From Candidatus Gallacutalibacter stercoravium (lineage in GTDB: Bacteria > Bacillota > Clostridia > Oscillospirales > Acutalibacteraceae), in the NCBI GenBank assembly GCA_018716975.1, contig DVJE01000020.1, positions 1 to 46,651 on the forward strand: a stretch of DNA of 46,651 nucleotides. The letters run 5' to 3'. Below, piece by piece: positions 33,347 to 41,761 of this stretch (the stretch's first letter is position 1; every line of letters starts with the position of its first letter). Below the pieces are notes generated by a model. It was not told where the DNA came from, made no database searches, and worked only from the letters and a program-made list of their open reading frames with translations. The translations under genes and the position numbers were made by a program.

Positions 33347-34492
33347 ATGAATGATTTTGTGTATTCCTATCCTACAAAGGTTTATTTTGGAAAGGGCGCG
33401 GCAGAAAAAGCGCTAAAAACAGAGCTTGCAGCAGCTGGCAAAACCATTTTGCTGGCCTATGGCGGCGGCTCGATAAAGCACAACGGGATTTATGATGAAA
33501 TTGTGAGCCTTTTAAAAGAAATGGGGAAAACGGTGGTTGATTTTTCCGGCATTATGCCGAACCCCACCTATGCCAAAGTGCAAGAGGGTGCGGCACTGGC
33601 CCGTGCGAAGCAGGTGGATTATATTCTTGCCGTGGGCGGCGGCAGCGTTATCGACTGCTGCAAAATTGTGGCTGCCCAGGCAAAAACCACAAAAGACCTG
33701 TGGGAGTTGGAATTTACCAACCGCCAGCTTCCGTCTGACGCGATTGGGTTGGGGGCTGTTGTAACAGCTTCCGGCACCGGTGCAGAGATGAACGGCGGCG
33801 CAGTTATCACCCACGAAGAAAAGAAAATGAAAACAGGCATGCTGGCCTTTGCCCCGCGCTTTGCGGTGTTAGATCCCGCCTATACGCTTTCGGTTCCCCA
33901 GATGCAGGTGCTTTCCGGCGCGTTTGATACATTAAGCCACGCGATGGAAACCTATTTTGGCAGCTCTGATGCAGACAATGTTTCTGACGATGTGGCGTTG
34001 GCCGTTATGCGCAATACCGTTGTTAATATGCGCCGCCTGCTGGCGGATATCAACGATATCCAGGCCCGCGGCAACTTGATGTGGGATTCCGCCATGGCGG
34101 AAAACGGTATTTTAAAAGTGGGCCGCCTTACCGATTTTCAGGCCCATCAAATTGAGCACCAGCTGGGCGCTTACACCGACTGCAACCACGGGCAAGGCTT
34201 AGCGGTGATCCATCCCGCCTATTACCGCCATATTTTAAAAGACGCGCAGGCAAAATTTACCCGTTTTGGCAAGGAGGTATTCGGCGTAGACACTGCAGAG
34301 AAAGGGTTAAACGCCCTGACTGATTTTATCAAGGAGTGCGGCTTGCCCACAAAGTTGACGGAGCTTACCTCTAAGGTGGAAATTACGCCGGAGCTTCTTC
34401 ACCAAGTGGCCGATACCTGCAATGTGATCAAATCCAATCCCAGGGAGTTGAGCCGCGAGGAAATTTACGAAATCCTCTATGAGTGCATGTAA
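33347..34492 (+). CDS. Iron-containing alcohol dehydrogenase (YqhD/BdhA type)
   Basis: A 381-residue group III alcohol dehydrogenase. Metal ligands are Asp194 and His198 (GAFDTLSHAME), His267 (AHQIEH) and His281 (CNHGQG), the same positions as in YqhD. AVGGGSVIDCCK is the cofactor-binding GGGS motif, and GAVVTASGTGAEMN is the conserved loop. It reduces aldehydes to alcohols, usually with NADPH or NADH, as in butanol formation or aldehyde detoxification. It is co-transcribed with the flavoprotein upstream, probably under TetR control. Confidence 0.95.
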   Translation: MNDFVYSYPTKVYFGKGAAEKALKTELAAAGKTILLAYGGGSIKHNGIYDEIVSLLKEMGKTVVDFSGIMPNPTYAKVQEGAALARAKQVDYILAVGGGSVIDCCKIVAAQAKTTKDLWELEFTNRQLPSDAIGLGAVVTASGTGAEMNGGAVITHEEKKMKTGMLAFAPRFAVLDPAYTLSVPQMQVLSGAFDTLSHAMETYFGSSDADNVSDDVALAVMRNTVVNMRRLLADINDIQARGNLMWDSAMAENGILKVGRLTDFQAHQIEHQLGAYTDCNHGQGLAVIHPAYYRHILKDAQAKFTRFGKEVFGVDTAEKGLNALTDFIKECGLPTKLTELTSKVEITPELLHQVADTCNVIKSNPRELSREEIYEILYECM

Positions 34493-34607
34493 TCAACAAG
34501 AAAACATGCCGGCCCAACGGATATAAAACAGATTCCAGTTGCCTGCCGGACGGCTGAACCGGATTTGAAATTGTGCAATTCCATATTCCAGAAAGGAAGC
34601 TGCTACC

Positions 34608-35255
34608 ATGAAAAAAGTTTTAAGCATGGCGCTGTCGTTGATTTTGGCCTTGTCGTTGGCGGCCTGTGGGCAAACGGCTGAAAACGAAAGTTCTTCCGCG
34701 GCCCCGGATGCCTCTTCAGAAAACGAACCGGCAAGCAGCGCAGTTGAGTCGTTGCCGCCGGAGTCTTCAGCAGACGGCGGCAGGGTTTTGGTTGCCTATT
34801 TTTCTTGGTCGGGGAACACGGAAGAGATGGCCTCTTATATTGCGGAACAAACGGGCGGCGATTTGTTAGAAATTCAGCCTGAGACGCCTTACCCCACCGA
34901 TTATAACGAATGTGGGGATGTGGCGTTGGTAGAGCGGGACAACGACGAACGCCCGGCCATTGCAAACCTGCCGGAGTCGATTAGCGAATATGATACGCTG
35001 CTGATTGGCTACCCCATTTGGTGGCACACGGCTCCGATGATCATCGGCACGTTTCTAGAAAGCTACGATTTAACCGGCATGCAGGTATACCCCTTTACAC
35101 AATCCGCTTCTATGGATACAGAGCAGTTTAACAACTCTGTGGCATTTGTGCGAGAAAATGCCGAAGGTGCAACGGTGCATGACGGGTTATTCGTCCGGCC
35201 TTCCAACACCGAAGGTATCGACGCATATCTGTCGGATAACGGCCTTGTGCAGTAA
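34608..35255 (+). CDS. Lipoprotein flavodoxin
   Basis: A 215-residue exported flavodoxin. The signal peptide ends LSLAAC with lipid-bearing Cys20. A Ser/Pro/Glu-rich linker runs to about residue 57, and the flavodoxin domain then starts at RVLVAYFSWSGNTEEMASYI (FMN loop SGNTE) and includes LIGYPIWWHTAPMIIGTFLE. It should hold FMN on the outer face of the membrane and carry electrons there, which is unusual because most flavodoxins are cytosolic. The gene has GAAAGGAAG upstream and stands first in a run of three lipoprotein genes. Its FMN supply and electron donor are not visible. Confidence 0.92.
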   Translation: MKKVLSMALSLILALSLAACGQTAENESSSAAPDASSENEPASSAVESLPPESSADGGRVLVAYFSWSGNTEEMASYIAEQTGGDLLEIQPETPYPTDYNECGDVALVERDNDERPAIANLPESISEYDTLLIGYPIWWHTAPMIIGTFLESYDLTGMQVYPFTQSASMDTEQFNNSVAFVRENAEGATVHDGLFVRPSNTEGIDAYLSDNGLVQ

Positions 35256-35267
35256 GGGGGCGGCTTT

Positions 35268-36011
35268 ATGCAAAGACCGAAAACCATCATCCATATTTTA
35301 AGCGCGCTAGACGGCAAAATAACAGGCCCATTTATGCAAATGCCCGCTACTCAGGCAGTAAGCGAAGAATATGCTAGAATCCGCGCGCAATACCAAGCCG
35401 ACGCCTGGCTTTACGGAACCACGACAACAAAAGAGTTCACATCCTACCGCACGCCTGTATTGGAGCAGCAGGATACAGTACCCCCTGCGGATGATTTTGT
35501 TGCGCAAAGAAACGCCGCGCTTTACTACGTTTCGGTTGACGCGCTGGGCGAGATCGGATGGGAATCCGGCACCTTTCAAAAGCCCGGCCGGCCGGACGCC
35601 CACGTGATTGAAGTTTTAACACAACAGGCCCCGGCCGCCTACCGGGCTTATTTGAAAAAACGCGGCGTTTCTTACATTATGGCCGGGCGGGATTCTTTGG
35701 ATTGCGAGCTGGCCTGTGAAAAACTGTACAAGTTGTTCGGTATCAAAACCATATTGATTTGCGGCGGGGGCACCGTTAACTGGACCTTTTTGCAGCAAGG
35801 CGTGGTGGATGAAATCAGCCTTTTGCTGGCTCCGGCGGCGGATGGGAAGGCCGGCTCGGTTACGGTGTTTGAACGCTCGCCTCTTCTGCTAAAAAGCACC
35901 CCAATGCAATTTCACTTAAAAAGCATCAATCGGCTAAAAAGCGATGGGGTTCAATTGGTTTATTCCACCGGCTCCAGCGGCAACTGGGCGCCGAAAGAGG
36001 GTGCGGTATGA
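35268..36011 (+). CDS. RibD C-terminal domain / dihydrofolate reductase-like protein
   Basis: A 247-residue protein with the dihydrofolate-reductase-like fold of RibD-C. IIHILSALDGKITGPFMQ is the opening strand, YQADAWLYGTTTTKEF the NADPH region, and FGIKTILICGGGTVNWTFLQQGVVDEISLLLAP the signature helix. Such enzymes reduce a pyrimidine or pterin-like substrate with NADPH; stand-alone copies often have unknown substrates. It lies between the lipoprotein flavodoxin and esterase genes, twelve bases after one and overlapping the other by four (ATGA), so it belongs to the same operon. It has no signal peptide. Confidence 0.87.
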   Translation: MQRPKTIIHILSALDGKITGPFMQMPATQAVSEEYARIRAQYQADAWLYGTTTTKEFTSYRTPVLEQQDTVPPADDFVAQRNAALYYVSVDALGEIGWESGTFQKPGRPDAHVIEVLTQQAPAAYRAYLKKRGVSYIMAGRDSLDCELACEKLYKLFGIKTILICGGGTVNWTFLQQGVVDEISLLLAPAADGKAGSVTVFERSPLLLKSTPMQFHLKSINRLKSDGVQLVYSTGSSGNWAPKEGAV

Positions 36012-36940
36012 AAAGGAGAATACGGCCCATTCTTCTTTGCCTGCTTGCATTGATATTTATCCTGGGCGGCTGTAGAGGAACGGAACAATCGCAAGAAACC
36101 GTACCCGCCGCCTCGCAGGCACAGGAAGCAGAAACGCCGGATAGTCCAGAGGTGAGCTTATCGGTGCAGCCGGAAACCACTTATCATTATGAAACGCAAG
36201 AACTTTATGCCCAACGGGGAGACAACCAAATTTACGGTGTAATTTACGTTCCGCAGAATGCTGCAGAAAAAATGCCGGCGGTTATCTTTTCTCATGGCTT
36301 TGGAGGAACGCACACTGTGGGCGCACAGTATGCGCAGGCCTTAGCCGAACACGGGTATGTGGTTTACTGTTTTGATTTTTGCGGCGGAAGCCCCCGCAGC
36401 CAGAGCGATGGCTCCACCTTAGAGATGTCGTTATTCACCCAAAGGGAAGATTTGGAAGCGGTCATTTCTATGATACAGGGGCTGGACTATGTAGATAGCC
36501 AAAACCTATTTTTAATGGGCACCAGCCAGGGCGGCGCTGTTTCAGCCATTACCGGCGCCGCTCACCCGCAGGATATTCGGGGGATGGTGCTGCTATACCC
36601 TGCTTTTGTGATGGTGGATAACGCAAACGAGTTGTTCCAAAGCGCAGAAGAAATTCCAGATACCTACTTTTTTATGTGGATGAACGTGGGGCGGGCCTAT
36701 TTTGAGCCGCTGCTGGGCTATGACATATATGCAGAAATTGCCGGCTATAACAGAGATGTGCTGTTAATTCATGGGGATGCAGATAACATTGTTCCGCTTT
36801 CTTATTCACAGCGGGCGTTAGAGGTTTATCCCTCTGCACAGCTAAAGGTTATAAGCGGGGGCGGTCATGGGTTTTCTGGTTACAACGCCCAGCTGACCAT
36901 CGATTATATGTTGGAATACTTAGCGGCGCATCGCGTTTAA
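36008..36940 (+). CDS. Lipoprotein alpha/beta hydrolase (esterase-like)
   Basis: A 310-residue exported hydrolase. The lipobox ILGGC puts the lipid on Cys22. The alpha/beta fold shows SHGFGG (oxyanion region), the nucleophile Ser173 in GTSQGG, Asp259 in HGDADN and His287 in GGGHGF. The arrangement is like cinnamoyl/feruloyl esterases or dipeptidyl-peptidase-type lipases. It would cleave esters outside the membrane. It starts by ATGA overlap with the RibD-like gene and precedes the cyclophilin-like lipoprotein by 14 bases. The natural ester is unknown. Confidence 0.92.
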   Translation: MKRRIRPILLCLLALIFILGGCRGTEQSQETVPAASQAQEAETPDSPEVSLSVQPETTYHYETQELYAQRGDNQIYGVIYVPQNAAEKMPAVIFSHGFGGTHTVGAQYAQALAEHGYVVYCFDFCGGSPRSQSDGSTLEMSLFTQREDLEAVISMIQGLDYVDSQNLFLMGTSQGGAVSAITGAAHPQDIRGMVLLYPAFVMVDNANELFQSAEEIPDTYFFMWMNVGRAYFEPLLGYDIYAEIAGYNRDVLLIHGDADNIVPLSYSQRALEVYPSAQLKVISGGGHGFSGYNAQLTIDYMLEYLAAHRV

Positions 36941-36954
36941 GGTAGGAGGCGTTT

Positions 36955-37464
36955 ATGCCAAAGAAAATGATGTTAGCGGGGCTTTTGGCCCTTATGCTTT
37001 TCACCCTTTCCGCCTGCAGTGGAGAAGCACCGGTTTCTTCATCCGCAGCGGGGCCGGGTTTGACGGAAAGCTATGAAAGCGTAGAGGGGCGGCGGGTAAA
37101 AATGACGGCTGGCGATGTAGAGGTGATGATTACCTTAAATGATTCCCGAGCCGCCGCTGATTTCGCCAGCATGCTCCCGCTGGAATTGGGCATGGTAGAG
37201 CGCAACGGCTTTGCAAAAGGGATGACATTGCCTCGCGCCTTGGCCACTGAAGAAGCAACAACGCGGGAATATCAAATTGGAGATTTTGGCTATTGGGCCG
37301 CGGGACCGGATTTGGCGATTTTTTACGACGGCATCTATGAACAAACCATTGTGCCGGTGATCCCTATGGGGAGAGCCGAAGCGGGTGCAGAAAATATGCG
37401 TCACACAGCCGGTATGGTGCGGCTGGAATTGATGCCGGAACAAACAGGAGGAGCAACAGGATGA
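36955..37464 (+). CDS. Cyclophilin-like fold lipoprotein
   Basis: A 169-residue exported protein with lipobox LSAC (Cys21). The body, VMITLNDSRAAADFASMLPLELGM to LPRALATEEATTREYQIGDFGYWAAGPDLAIFYDG, is the cyclophilin-like-2 family pattern (DNxAAxDFAxMLP and AIFY motifs). The fold resembles proline isomerases, but activity has not been established for this branch. Such proteins are frequent beside flavodoxins in anaerobes. Its last codons overlap the next flavoprotein gene by four bases (ATGA), so it shares the operon. Confidence 0.88.
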   Translation: MPKKMMLAGLLALMLFTLSACSGEAPVSSSAAGPGLTESYESVEGRRVKMTAGDVEVMITLNDSRAAADFASMLPLELGMVERNGFAKGMTLPRALATEEATTREYQIGDFGYWAAGPDLAIFYDGIYEQTIVPVIPMGRAEAGAENMRHTAGMVRLELMPEQTGGATG

Positions 37465-37997
37465 ATAAACGGATTTGTGTGATATCGGGAAGCCCCAGAA
37501 AAGAGGGAAATTCCGACACTCTTTGCGATGAATTTCAAAAGGGTTGCCAGCAGGCTGGGCACCAGGTGGTTAAAATTTGCTTGCGAGAAAAAGAAATTCA
37601 TTTTTGCAACGCCTGTTATGCTTGCAAAAAGACAGGCGTATGTGTGCAACAGGACGATGTTTTTGAAATTTTGCAAGAAATGGCCGCTGCCGATGTAATC
37701 GTGCTGGCTACCCCGGTTTATTTTTACAGTATGGCGGGGCAAGTAAAAACATTAATCGATCGATGCCTGGCCAGCGGGGCTAAGCTGGCCGGCAAAGAAT
37801 TTTATTTTATCGCCACAGCTGCGGCCGAAAAGAACGAAATGGAGCGAACCATAGACGCCCTGCGCGGTTTTACCGATTGCCTGCCCGGTTCGAAAGTGTG
37901 CGGCGTCATCTACGGGGCCGGCGCATGGCAGCTTGGCGATATTAAAGGGAATCCTGCTATGCAGGAAGCTTATCAGATGGGCAAAAGCATCTGCTAG
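37461..37997 (+). CDS. Iron-sulfur flavoprotein-type reductase
   Basis: A 178-residue flavodoxin-fold protein. RICVISGSPRKEGNSDTLCDEF is the FMN loop, CNACYACKKTGVC has the CX2CX2CX5C iron-sulfur spacing, and ATPVYFYSMAGQVKTLIDRC binds the flavin ring. It is a second member of the type at 32711, with a different N-terminus and only general similarity. It is cytosolic, so it may feed electrons from NAD(P)H or ferredoxin to the membrane and exported flavodoxins. It is coupled to the cyclophilin-like gene by an ATGA overlap and followed by a second lipoprotein flavodoxin. Confidence 0.92.
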   Translation: MNKRICVISGSPRKEGNSDTLCDEFQKGCQQAGHQVVKICLREKEIHFCNACYACKKTGVCVQQDDVFEILQEMAAADVIVLATPVYFYSMAGQVKTLIDRCLASGAKLAGKEFYFIATAAAEKNEMERTIDALRGFTDCLPGSKVCGVIYGAGAWQLGDIKGNPAMQEAYQMGKSIC

Positions 37998-38038
37998 TTT
38001 ATCAGCCGTCCGACCAATAAGAAAAGGAGACGATTCCT

Positions 38039-38767
38039 ATGAAAAAATTTGCAGCTGTTTTTCTTTCTGCCGTTATGGTTCTTTCTCTGGCTGCTTGTAA
38101 CGAGAGCGGGCAGACGCCTGCCTCCTCCGCACAGCCGGTTTCTACGCCGTCCAATGTGGAGGAAAGCGCCGCTACCGCTGAAAATGAAACTTCTCAGCAG
38201 CCGGGGCAAGCAACCTCTGGCGGCAATATTTTAATTGCTTATTTTTCCGTGCCGGAAACGGATGGCGTGGATACGGTTGCCGGGGCCAGCCGTGTGGTGG
38301 TGGACGGAGAGGTGCTGGGAAACAGCCAGTATATCGCGCAGTTGATTCAGCAAGAAGTGGGCGGCGACCTATTTCGTATTGAAACCGTGCGGCAATATCC
38401 CGGCAGCCACGATGCCCTGCTGGATTTTGCATACAACGAATTGGTGGAGGATGCCAGACCGGAGCTGGCTGCGCAAATTCAAAACCCCGATGACTATGAT
38501 GTGATTTTTTTGGGGTACCCCAACTGGAACTCGGATTTACCGATGCCGTTATATACCTTTTTAGAGCAGTATGATTTCAGCGGCAAAACCATCGTGCCCT
38601 TTACCACCCACGGCGGCAGCGGGTTCTCTAGAACCATCCAAACCATCCAGGCGCTGCAGCCCAATGCAACGGTGGTAGAGGGTGGGCTCTCTATTTCTAG
38701 AAACAGCGTGCCGGATGCGCAAGACGATGTAACCAACTGGGTTGCCGGGTTGAACATTACGCAATAA
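38039..38767 (+). CDS. Lipoprotein flavodoxin, long-loop type
   Basis: A 242-residue exported flavodoxin with lipobox LAAC (Cys20) and a Ser/Pro linker to about residue 62. The flavodoxin domain begins ILIAYFSVPETDGVD. The usual SGNT loop is extended by about 25 residues (VAGASRVVVDGEVLGNSQY) before the first helix, a known long-loop subtype. Later, FLGYPNWNSDLPMPLYTFLEQY and PFTTHGGSGFS bind the flavin. It is likely an extracytoplasmic electron carrier, as is the one at 34608. AAAAGGAGA precedes the ATG. A terminator follows. Confidence 0.92.
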   Translation: MKKFAAVFLSAVMVLSLAACNESGQTPASSAQPVSTPSNVEESAATAENETSQQPGQATSGGNILIAYFSVPETDGVDTVAGASRVVVDGEVLGNSQYIAQLIQQEVGGDLFRIETVRQYPGSHDALLDFAYNELVEDARPELAAQIQNPDDYDVIFLGYPNWNSDLPMPLYTFLEQYDFSGKTIVPFTTHGGSGFSRTIQTIQALQPNATVVEGGLSISRNSVPDAQDDVTNWVAGLNITQ

Positions 38768-38805
38768 CACGGTGTCTCGGGTGATGTGAAAATATCGCGT
38801 GTCAT

Positions 38806-38837
38806 AAAAGCCTGCCTTCTTTTGGGGCAGGCTTTTC
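38806..38837 (+). terminator. Terminator between flavodoxin and DUF4405 gene
   Basis: AAAAGCCTGCC pairs with GGCAGGCTTTT around eight bases, before the binding site of the DUF4405 gene. It may let only part of the transcripts continue. Confidence 0.8.
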
Positions 38838-38858
38838 ATAAGGAGGGGAAAATACCCA

Positions 38859-39536
38859 GTGAGGCCAAAGATGATTTGCAAAATCAGCGTGGATTTTATC
38901 ATGACGGTTCTGCTTCTGCTGCTGATGGCGAGGCAGCTTACAGGAAACGCCGCCCACGAATGGCTGGGCGCAGGGATGTTTGTGCTTTGGATTGCGCACC
39001 ATGTTCTCAATTACAAATGGCACAGCAGTTTGCATAAGGGTAGATATACGCCTTTTCGAATGGTGCAGGTTCTTGTGAATCTTTTGCTTTTGTTTGCAAT
39101 GCTGGGAACCATGGTAAGCGCCGTCATCCTATCTAGAGAGGTTTTTGCGTTCTTGCCGGTTACGGGCGGCATAGCGTTGGCGCGATCTATTCATATCTTT
39201 TGCGTGTTTTGGGGATTCGTTTTGATGGCATTGCACTTGGGGCTGCACTGGAACATGATTTTTGGAATGGTACGAAAGGCCATAGGCCCGCTGCCATCAA
39301 AGCCCTTCAAAGTAGCGCTTCGCGTGGTAGGCGTAGGGATCGCTGTTTACGGGTGCTATGCTTTTATCAAAAATCAATTCCCTTCTTACCTGTTTCAAAC
39401 CTCCGCCTTTGTATTTTTTGACTTTGAGCGGCCGCTGCTTCTCTTTTTTGTAGAGTACCTTGCTATTATGGGGATGTTTGTATTCTTGGCCCACTACAGT
39501 TCTAAAACATTATATAAATTAGTAAATAAAAAATAA
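38859..39536 (+). CDS. DUF4405 membrane protein (cytochrome b-like)
   Basis: A 225-residue protein with about five membrane helices, starting GTG at 38859 (AAGGAGG twelve bases before; an ATG at 38871 is an alternative). Histidines lie within or beside helices: VLWIAHHVLNYKWHSSLHKG, RSIHIFCVFW and MALHLGLHW. This is the DUF4405/ferric-reductase-like b-haem pattern, with two His pairs across the membrane. It could move electrons to the outside, where the lipoprotein flavodoxins sit. The haem binding is inferred from the histidines and family only. Confidence 0.87.
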   Translation: MRPKMICKISVDFIMTVLLLLLMARQLTGNAAHEWLGAGMFVLWIAHHVLNYKWHSSLHKGRYTPFRMVQVLVNLLLLFAMLGTMVSAVILSREVFAFLPVTGGIALARSIHIFCVFWGFVLMALHLGLHWNMIFGMVRKAIGPLPSKPFKVALRVVGVGIAVYGCYAFIKNQFPSYLFQTSAFVFFDFERPLLLFFVEYLAIMGMFVFLAHYSSKTLYKLVNKK

Positions 39537-39704
39537 TGATTAATGGGATGAAACGCCGCCTATATACATCGTGTGCATGCACCCTAATAACAATAAAGTA
39601 TTAGACATGCGCATAAATCCGTGCTATTCTTTTCTTGACAACCTTAAAAATAGAGAATAGGCAGGCGGTATTTTTTAATAGATGGGCAGGAAGAGGAACC
39701 GTGT
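39537..39704 (+). promoter_or_regulatory. Probable promoter region of the ApbE operon
   Basis: TAGACA, 17 bases, TATTCT (about 39602-39630) and a TTGACA near 39636 are candidates; neither has a good -10. The 168-base gap carries no terminator that I recognise. Confidence 0.4.
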
Positions 39705-40736
39705 ATGCGATGGATGGGATATAAATTAACGGCTATTTTGCTGGTGCTGACCTTAACAGGATGCGGCACACAGGCTGAGAATGCGACTCTTAGAGCGGAA
39801 AGAAGCCTTTTCGCCATGAACACCTATATGACCCTCACAGCCTACGGCGAAAGTGGGGAAGAGGCGCTGCAAGAGGCAGGGGCGCTGATAGAGCAGCTGG
39901 AAAGCCGGTGGTCGGTGACCGATGAGAACAGCGAAATTTACCGCGCGAATCACAGCGGGGGGCAAACGGTTACGGTGAGCGAAGATACGGCCCAGCTGAT
40001 CTCGTTTGCCTTAGAAATGGCCCAAAAGACCGGTGGGGCGCTAGAGCCCACCATTTACCCCGTGCTCACCGCCTGGGGCTTTACCACCGGCAGCAAGCAG
40101 GTGCCGCCGGAGGAGCAGATAGCCCGGCTGTTGCAAAACGTGGATTACAGCCGCATTCAACTGGATGGCACCGATTTAACGGTGCCCAGCGGTATGGATC
40201 TGGATTTGGGGGCCGTGGGCAAAGGGTATGCTGCGGATCTGGTAACCGAGGTGCTAAAGGAGCACGGGGTGGAATCCGGGCTCATCAGCCTGGGCGGGAA
40301 CATCCAGGCCATTGGATCCCGGCCGGAGGGCGGAGACTGGCGGATAGGCATCCGCGCCCCGTGGGAAGAGGGCAACCTGGGCGTGTTGGAAATGAGCAAC
40401 GCGGCGGTGGTCACCTCGGGCGGCTATGAAAACTATTTTGAAGATGAAGCAGGCAACATCTATTGGCATATATTAGACCCAGCCACCGGCTACCCGGCAA
40501 ACAGCGGCTTGCAGTCGGTTACGGTGATAGGCGAGCAAGGCAGGTTGTGCGATGCGCTCTCCACCTCGCTGTTTGTTATGGGGGCAGAAAAGGCGGAGGA
40601 ATACTGGCGGGCCAACGGCGGCTTTGATATGCTGTTGGTTACCGACGGCGGAGAAATTATTCTAACAGAAGGGATCGCCGGGCGCTTTACCCTGAGCGAT
40701 GGACGTACCGAAACGATCCGGGTGCTCAACCGGTGA
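39705..40736 (+). CDS. apbE: FAD:protein FMN transferase lipoprotein
   Basis: A 343-residue exported enzyme that moves FMN from FAD onto a threonine or serine of secreted redox proteins. Lipobox LTLTGC puts the lipid on Cys20. Typical segments are FAMNTYMTLTAYG, GALEPTIYPVLTAWGF, LDLGAVGKGYAADLV, LISLGGNIQAIG and HILDPATGYPA, where the conserved Asp binds Mg and the flavin nucleotide. Length is normal. It starts the plus-strand trio with NusG-II and Gx-transporter genes. No protein with a clear flavinylation motif (DxxTGAT-like) was seen in the window, so its acceptor lies elsewhere or is unusual. Confidence 0.95.
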   Translation: MRWMGYKLTAILLVLTLTGCGTQAENATLRAERSLFAMNTYMTLTAYGESGEEALQEAGALIEQLESRWSVTDENSEIYRANHSGGQTVTVSEDTAQLISFALEMAQKTGGALEPTIYPVLTAWGFTTGSKQVPPEEQIARLLQNVDYSRIQLDGTDLTVPSGMDLDLGAVGKGYAADLVTEVLKEHGVESGLISLGGNIQAIGSRPEGGDWRIGIRAPWEEGNLGVLEMSNAAVVTSGGYENYFEDEAGNIYWHILDPATGYPANSGLQSVTVIGEQGRLCDALSTSLFVMGAEKAEEYWRANGGFDMLLVTDGGEIILTEGIAGRFTLSDGRTETIRVLNR

Positions 40737-41092
40737 AAAAGAAATGGCCCTTTGTTTTGGTGGGGATCCTTTTGCTGGCCGGTATTGTAGGCAGCCTTTT
40801 GGTGCTGCGGCGCCCCGACACCAATATGGTGGAAATTGTGCAGGATGGAGAAGTGCTGTACCGGCTTGATTTGGCGCAGGCCGAAGATCAACTGATAGAG
40901 GTGGAATACAACGGCAGGGTCAACACGATAGAAATTAAAGATCATCAAATCCATATGCTGGCGGCCCAGTGCCCCGATAACACCTGTGTGCATATGGGCT
41001 GGCTCAACTCCTCGGCGCCCATCGTCTGCCTGCCCAACCGCTTGGTCATTCAGTTCGCGGGCGAGGATGCGCTGGATGCGGCAACCGGCTGA
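40733..41092 (+). CDS. NusG domain II-containing membrane-anchored protein
   Basis: A 119-residue protein starting at a GTG that overlaps the apbE stop (GTGA). One N-terminal helix (about residues 5-25) anchors it and the remainder is exposed outside. NTIEIKDHQIHMLAAQCPDNTC and IVCLPNRLVI are the NusG-II hallmark, with three cysteines. The domain is unrelated in role to transcription factor NusG. It occurs beside ApbE and Rnf-like or Gx transporters, probably in electron transfer or maturation of flavoproteins. It is translationally coupled to apbE. Confidence 0.92.
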   Translation: MKKKWPFVLVGILLLAGIVGSLLVLRRPDTNMVEIVQDGEVLYRLDLAQAEDQLIEVEYNGRVNTIEIKDHQIHMLAAQCPDNTCVHMGWLNSSAPIVCLPNRLVIQFAGEDALDAATG

Positions 41093-41110
41093 GGAAAGGA
41101 GGCGGTAAGC

Positions 41111-41611
41111 ATGAAAACCCGAAGAATAGCCGAGCTGGCGTTGCTTACGGCGGTGGCTTTGATTATATTTGTGGTGGAGCTGCAAATTCCCAACCCTTTT
41201 CCCATTCCCGGCGTAAAGCTGGGGCTGGCCAATATTGTTACGGTTTTTGCCGTTTACCATTACCGTGCGCGAGAGGTTTTTTGCATTGTGGTGGCTCGGG
41301 TTCTTTTGGGCTCCGTCTTTTCCGGCAATGTGATGGCGCTGCTTTACAGCATGGCGGGGGCGCTGCTGTGCCTTGCGGGCATGCTGGCGCTTAAGCGCTT
41401 ACTGCCGGAAAGATACATTTGGGTATGCAGCGTGTTGGGTGCGGTGTTTCACAACATCGGGCAGGTGGCGGTGGCCTGTCTTATTGCCGGATGGGGCATG
41501 CTGCTGTATTTTCCTTTTCTCTTGGTTTCGGGTTGCTTGGCGGGCGCGTTTACCGGCGCCTGCGCACAGCTGCTCCTTCGGCGGCTGGGCAAAAATATAC
41601 TGCATGGCTAA
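41111..41611 (+). CDS. Gx transporter family membrane protein
   Basis: A 166-residue protein with five to six hydrophobic helices. ALLTAVALIIFVVELQIPNPFPIPGVKLGLANIVTVFAVY is the Gx-transporter signature (annotated in some genomes as heptaprenyl diphosphate synthase component I). Relatives belong to the ECF-type substrate-binding group and are linked to flavin or quinone metabolism. The gene follows the NusG-II gene by 18 bases with GAAAGGAGG. In the apbE - NusG-II - Gx trio it could supply the flavin or an isoprenoid quinone precursor; neither is proven. Confidence 0.9.
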   Translation: MKTRRIAELALLTAVALIIFVVELQIPNPFPIPGVKLGLANIVTVFAVYHYRAREVFCIVVARVLLGSVFSGNVMALLYSMAGALLCLAGMLALKRLLPERYIWVCSVLGAVFHNIGQVAVACLIAGWGMLLYFPFLLVSGCLAGAFTGACAQLLLRRLGKNILHG

Positions 41612-41690
41612 AATGACCTCAAGCGCGCCTAAAAAAGAATTCTTTACAGCCATTTCACAGGTTTATAAAACCCTATACTATCCGTAGCAT

Positions 41691-41727
41691 TGTAACGGTT
41701 GACATTACATCAAACCTTTGCTACAAT
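41691..41727 (+). promoter_or_regulatory. Promoter and operator of the Rrf2 gene
   Basis: TTGACA (41699-41704), 17 bases, TACAAT (41722-41727). TGTAA (41691-41695) and TTACA (41705-41709) form an inverted repeat over the -35, matching the sites before the downstream reductase gene. This predicts autorepression by the Rrf2 protein. Confidence 0.75.
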
Positions 41728-41761
41728 AAAAGGACGAATCGAATTTATGTGAGGGTTTACC

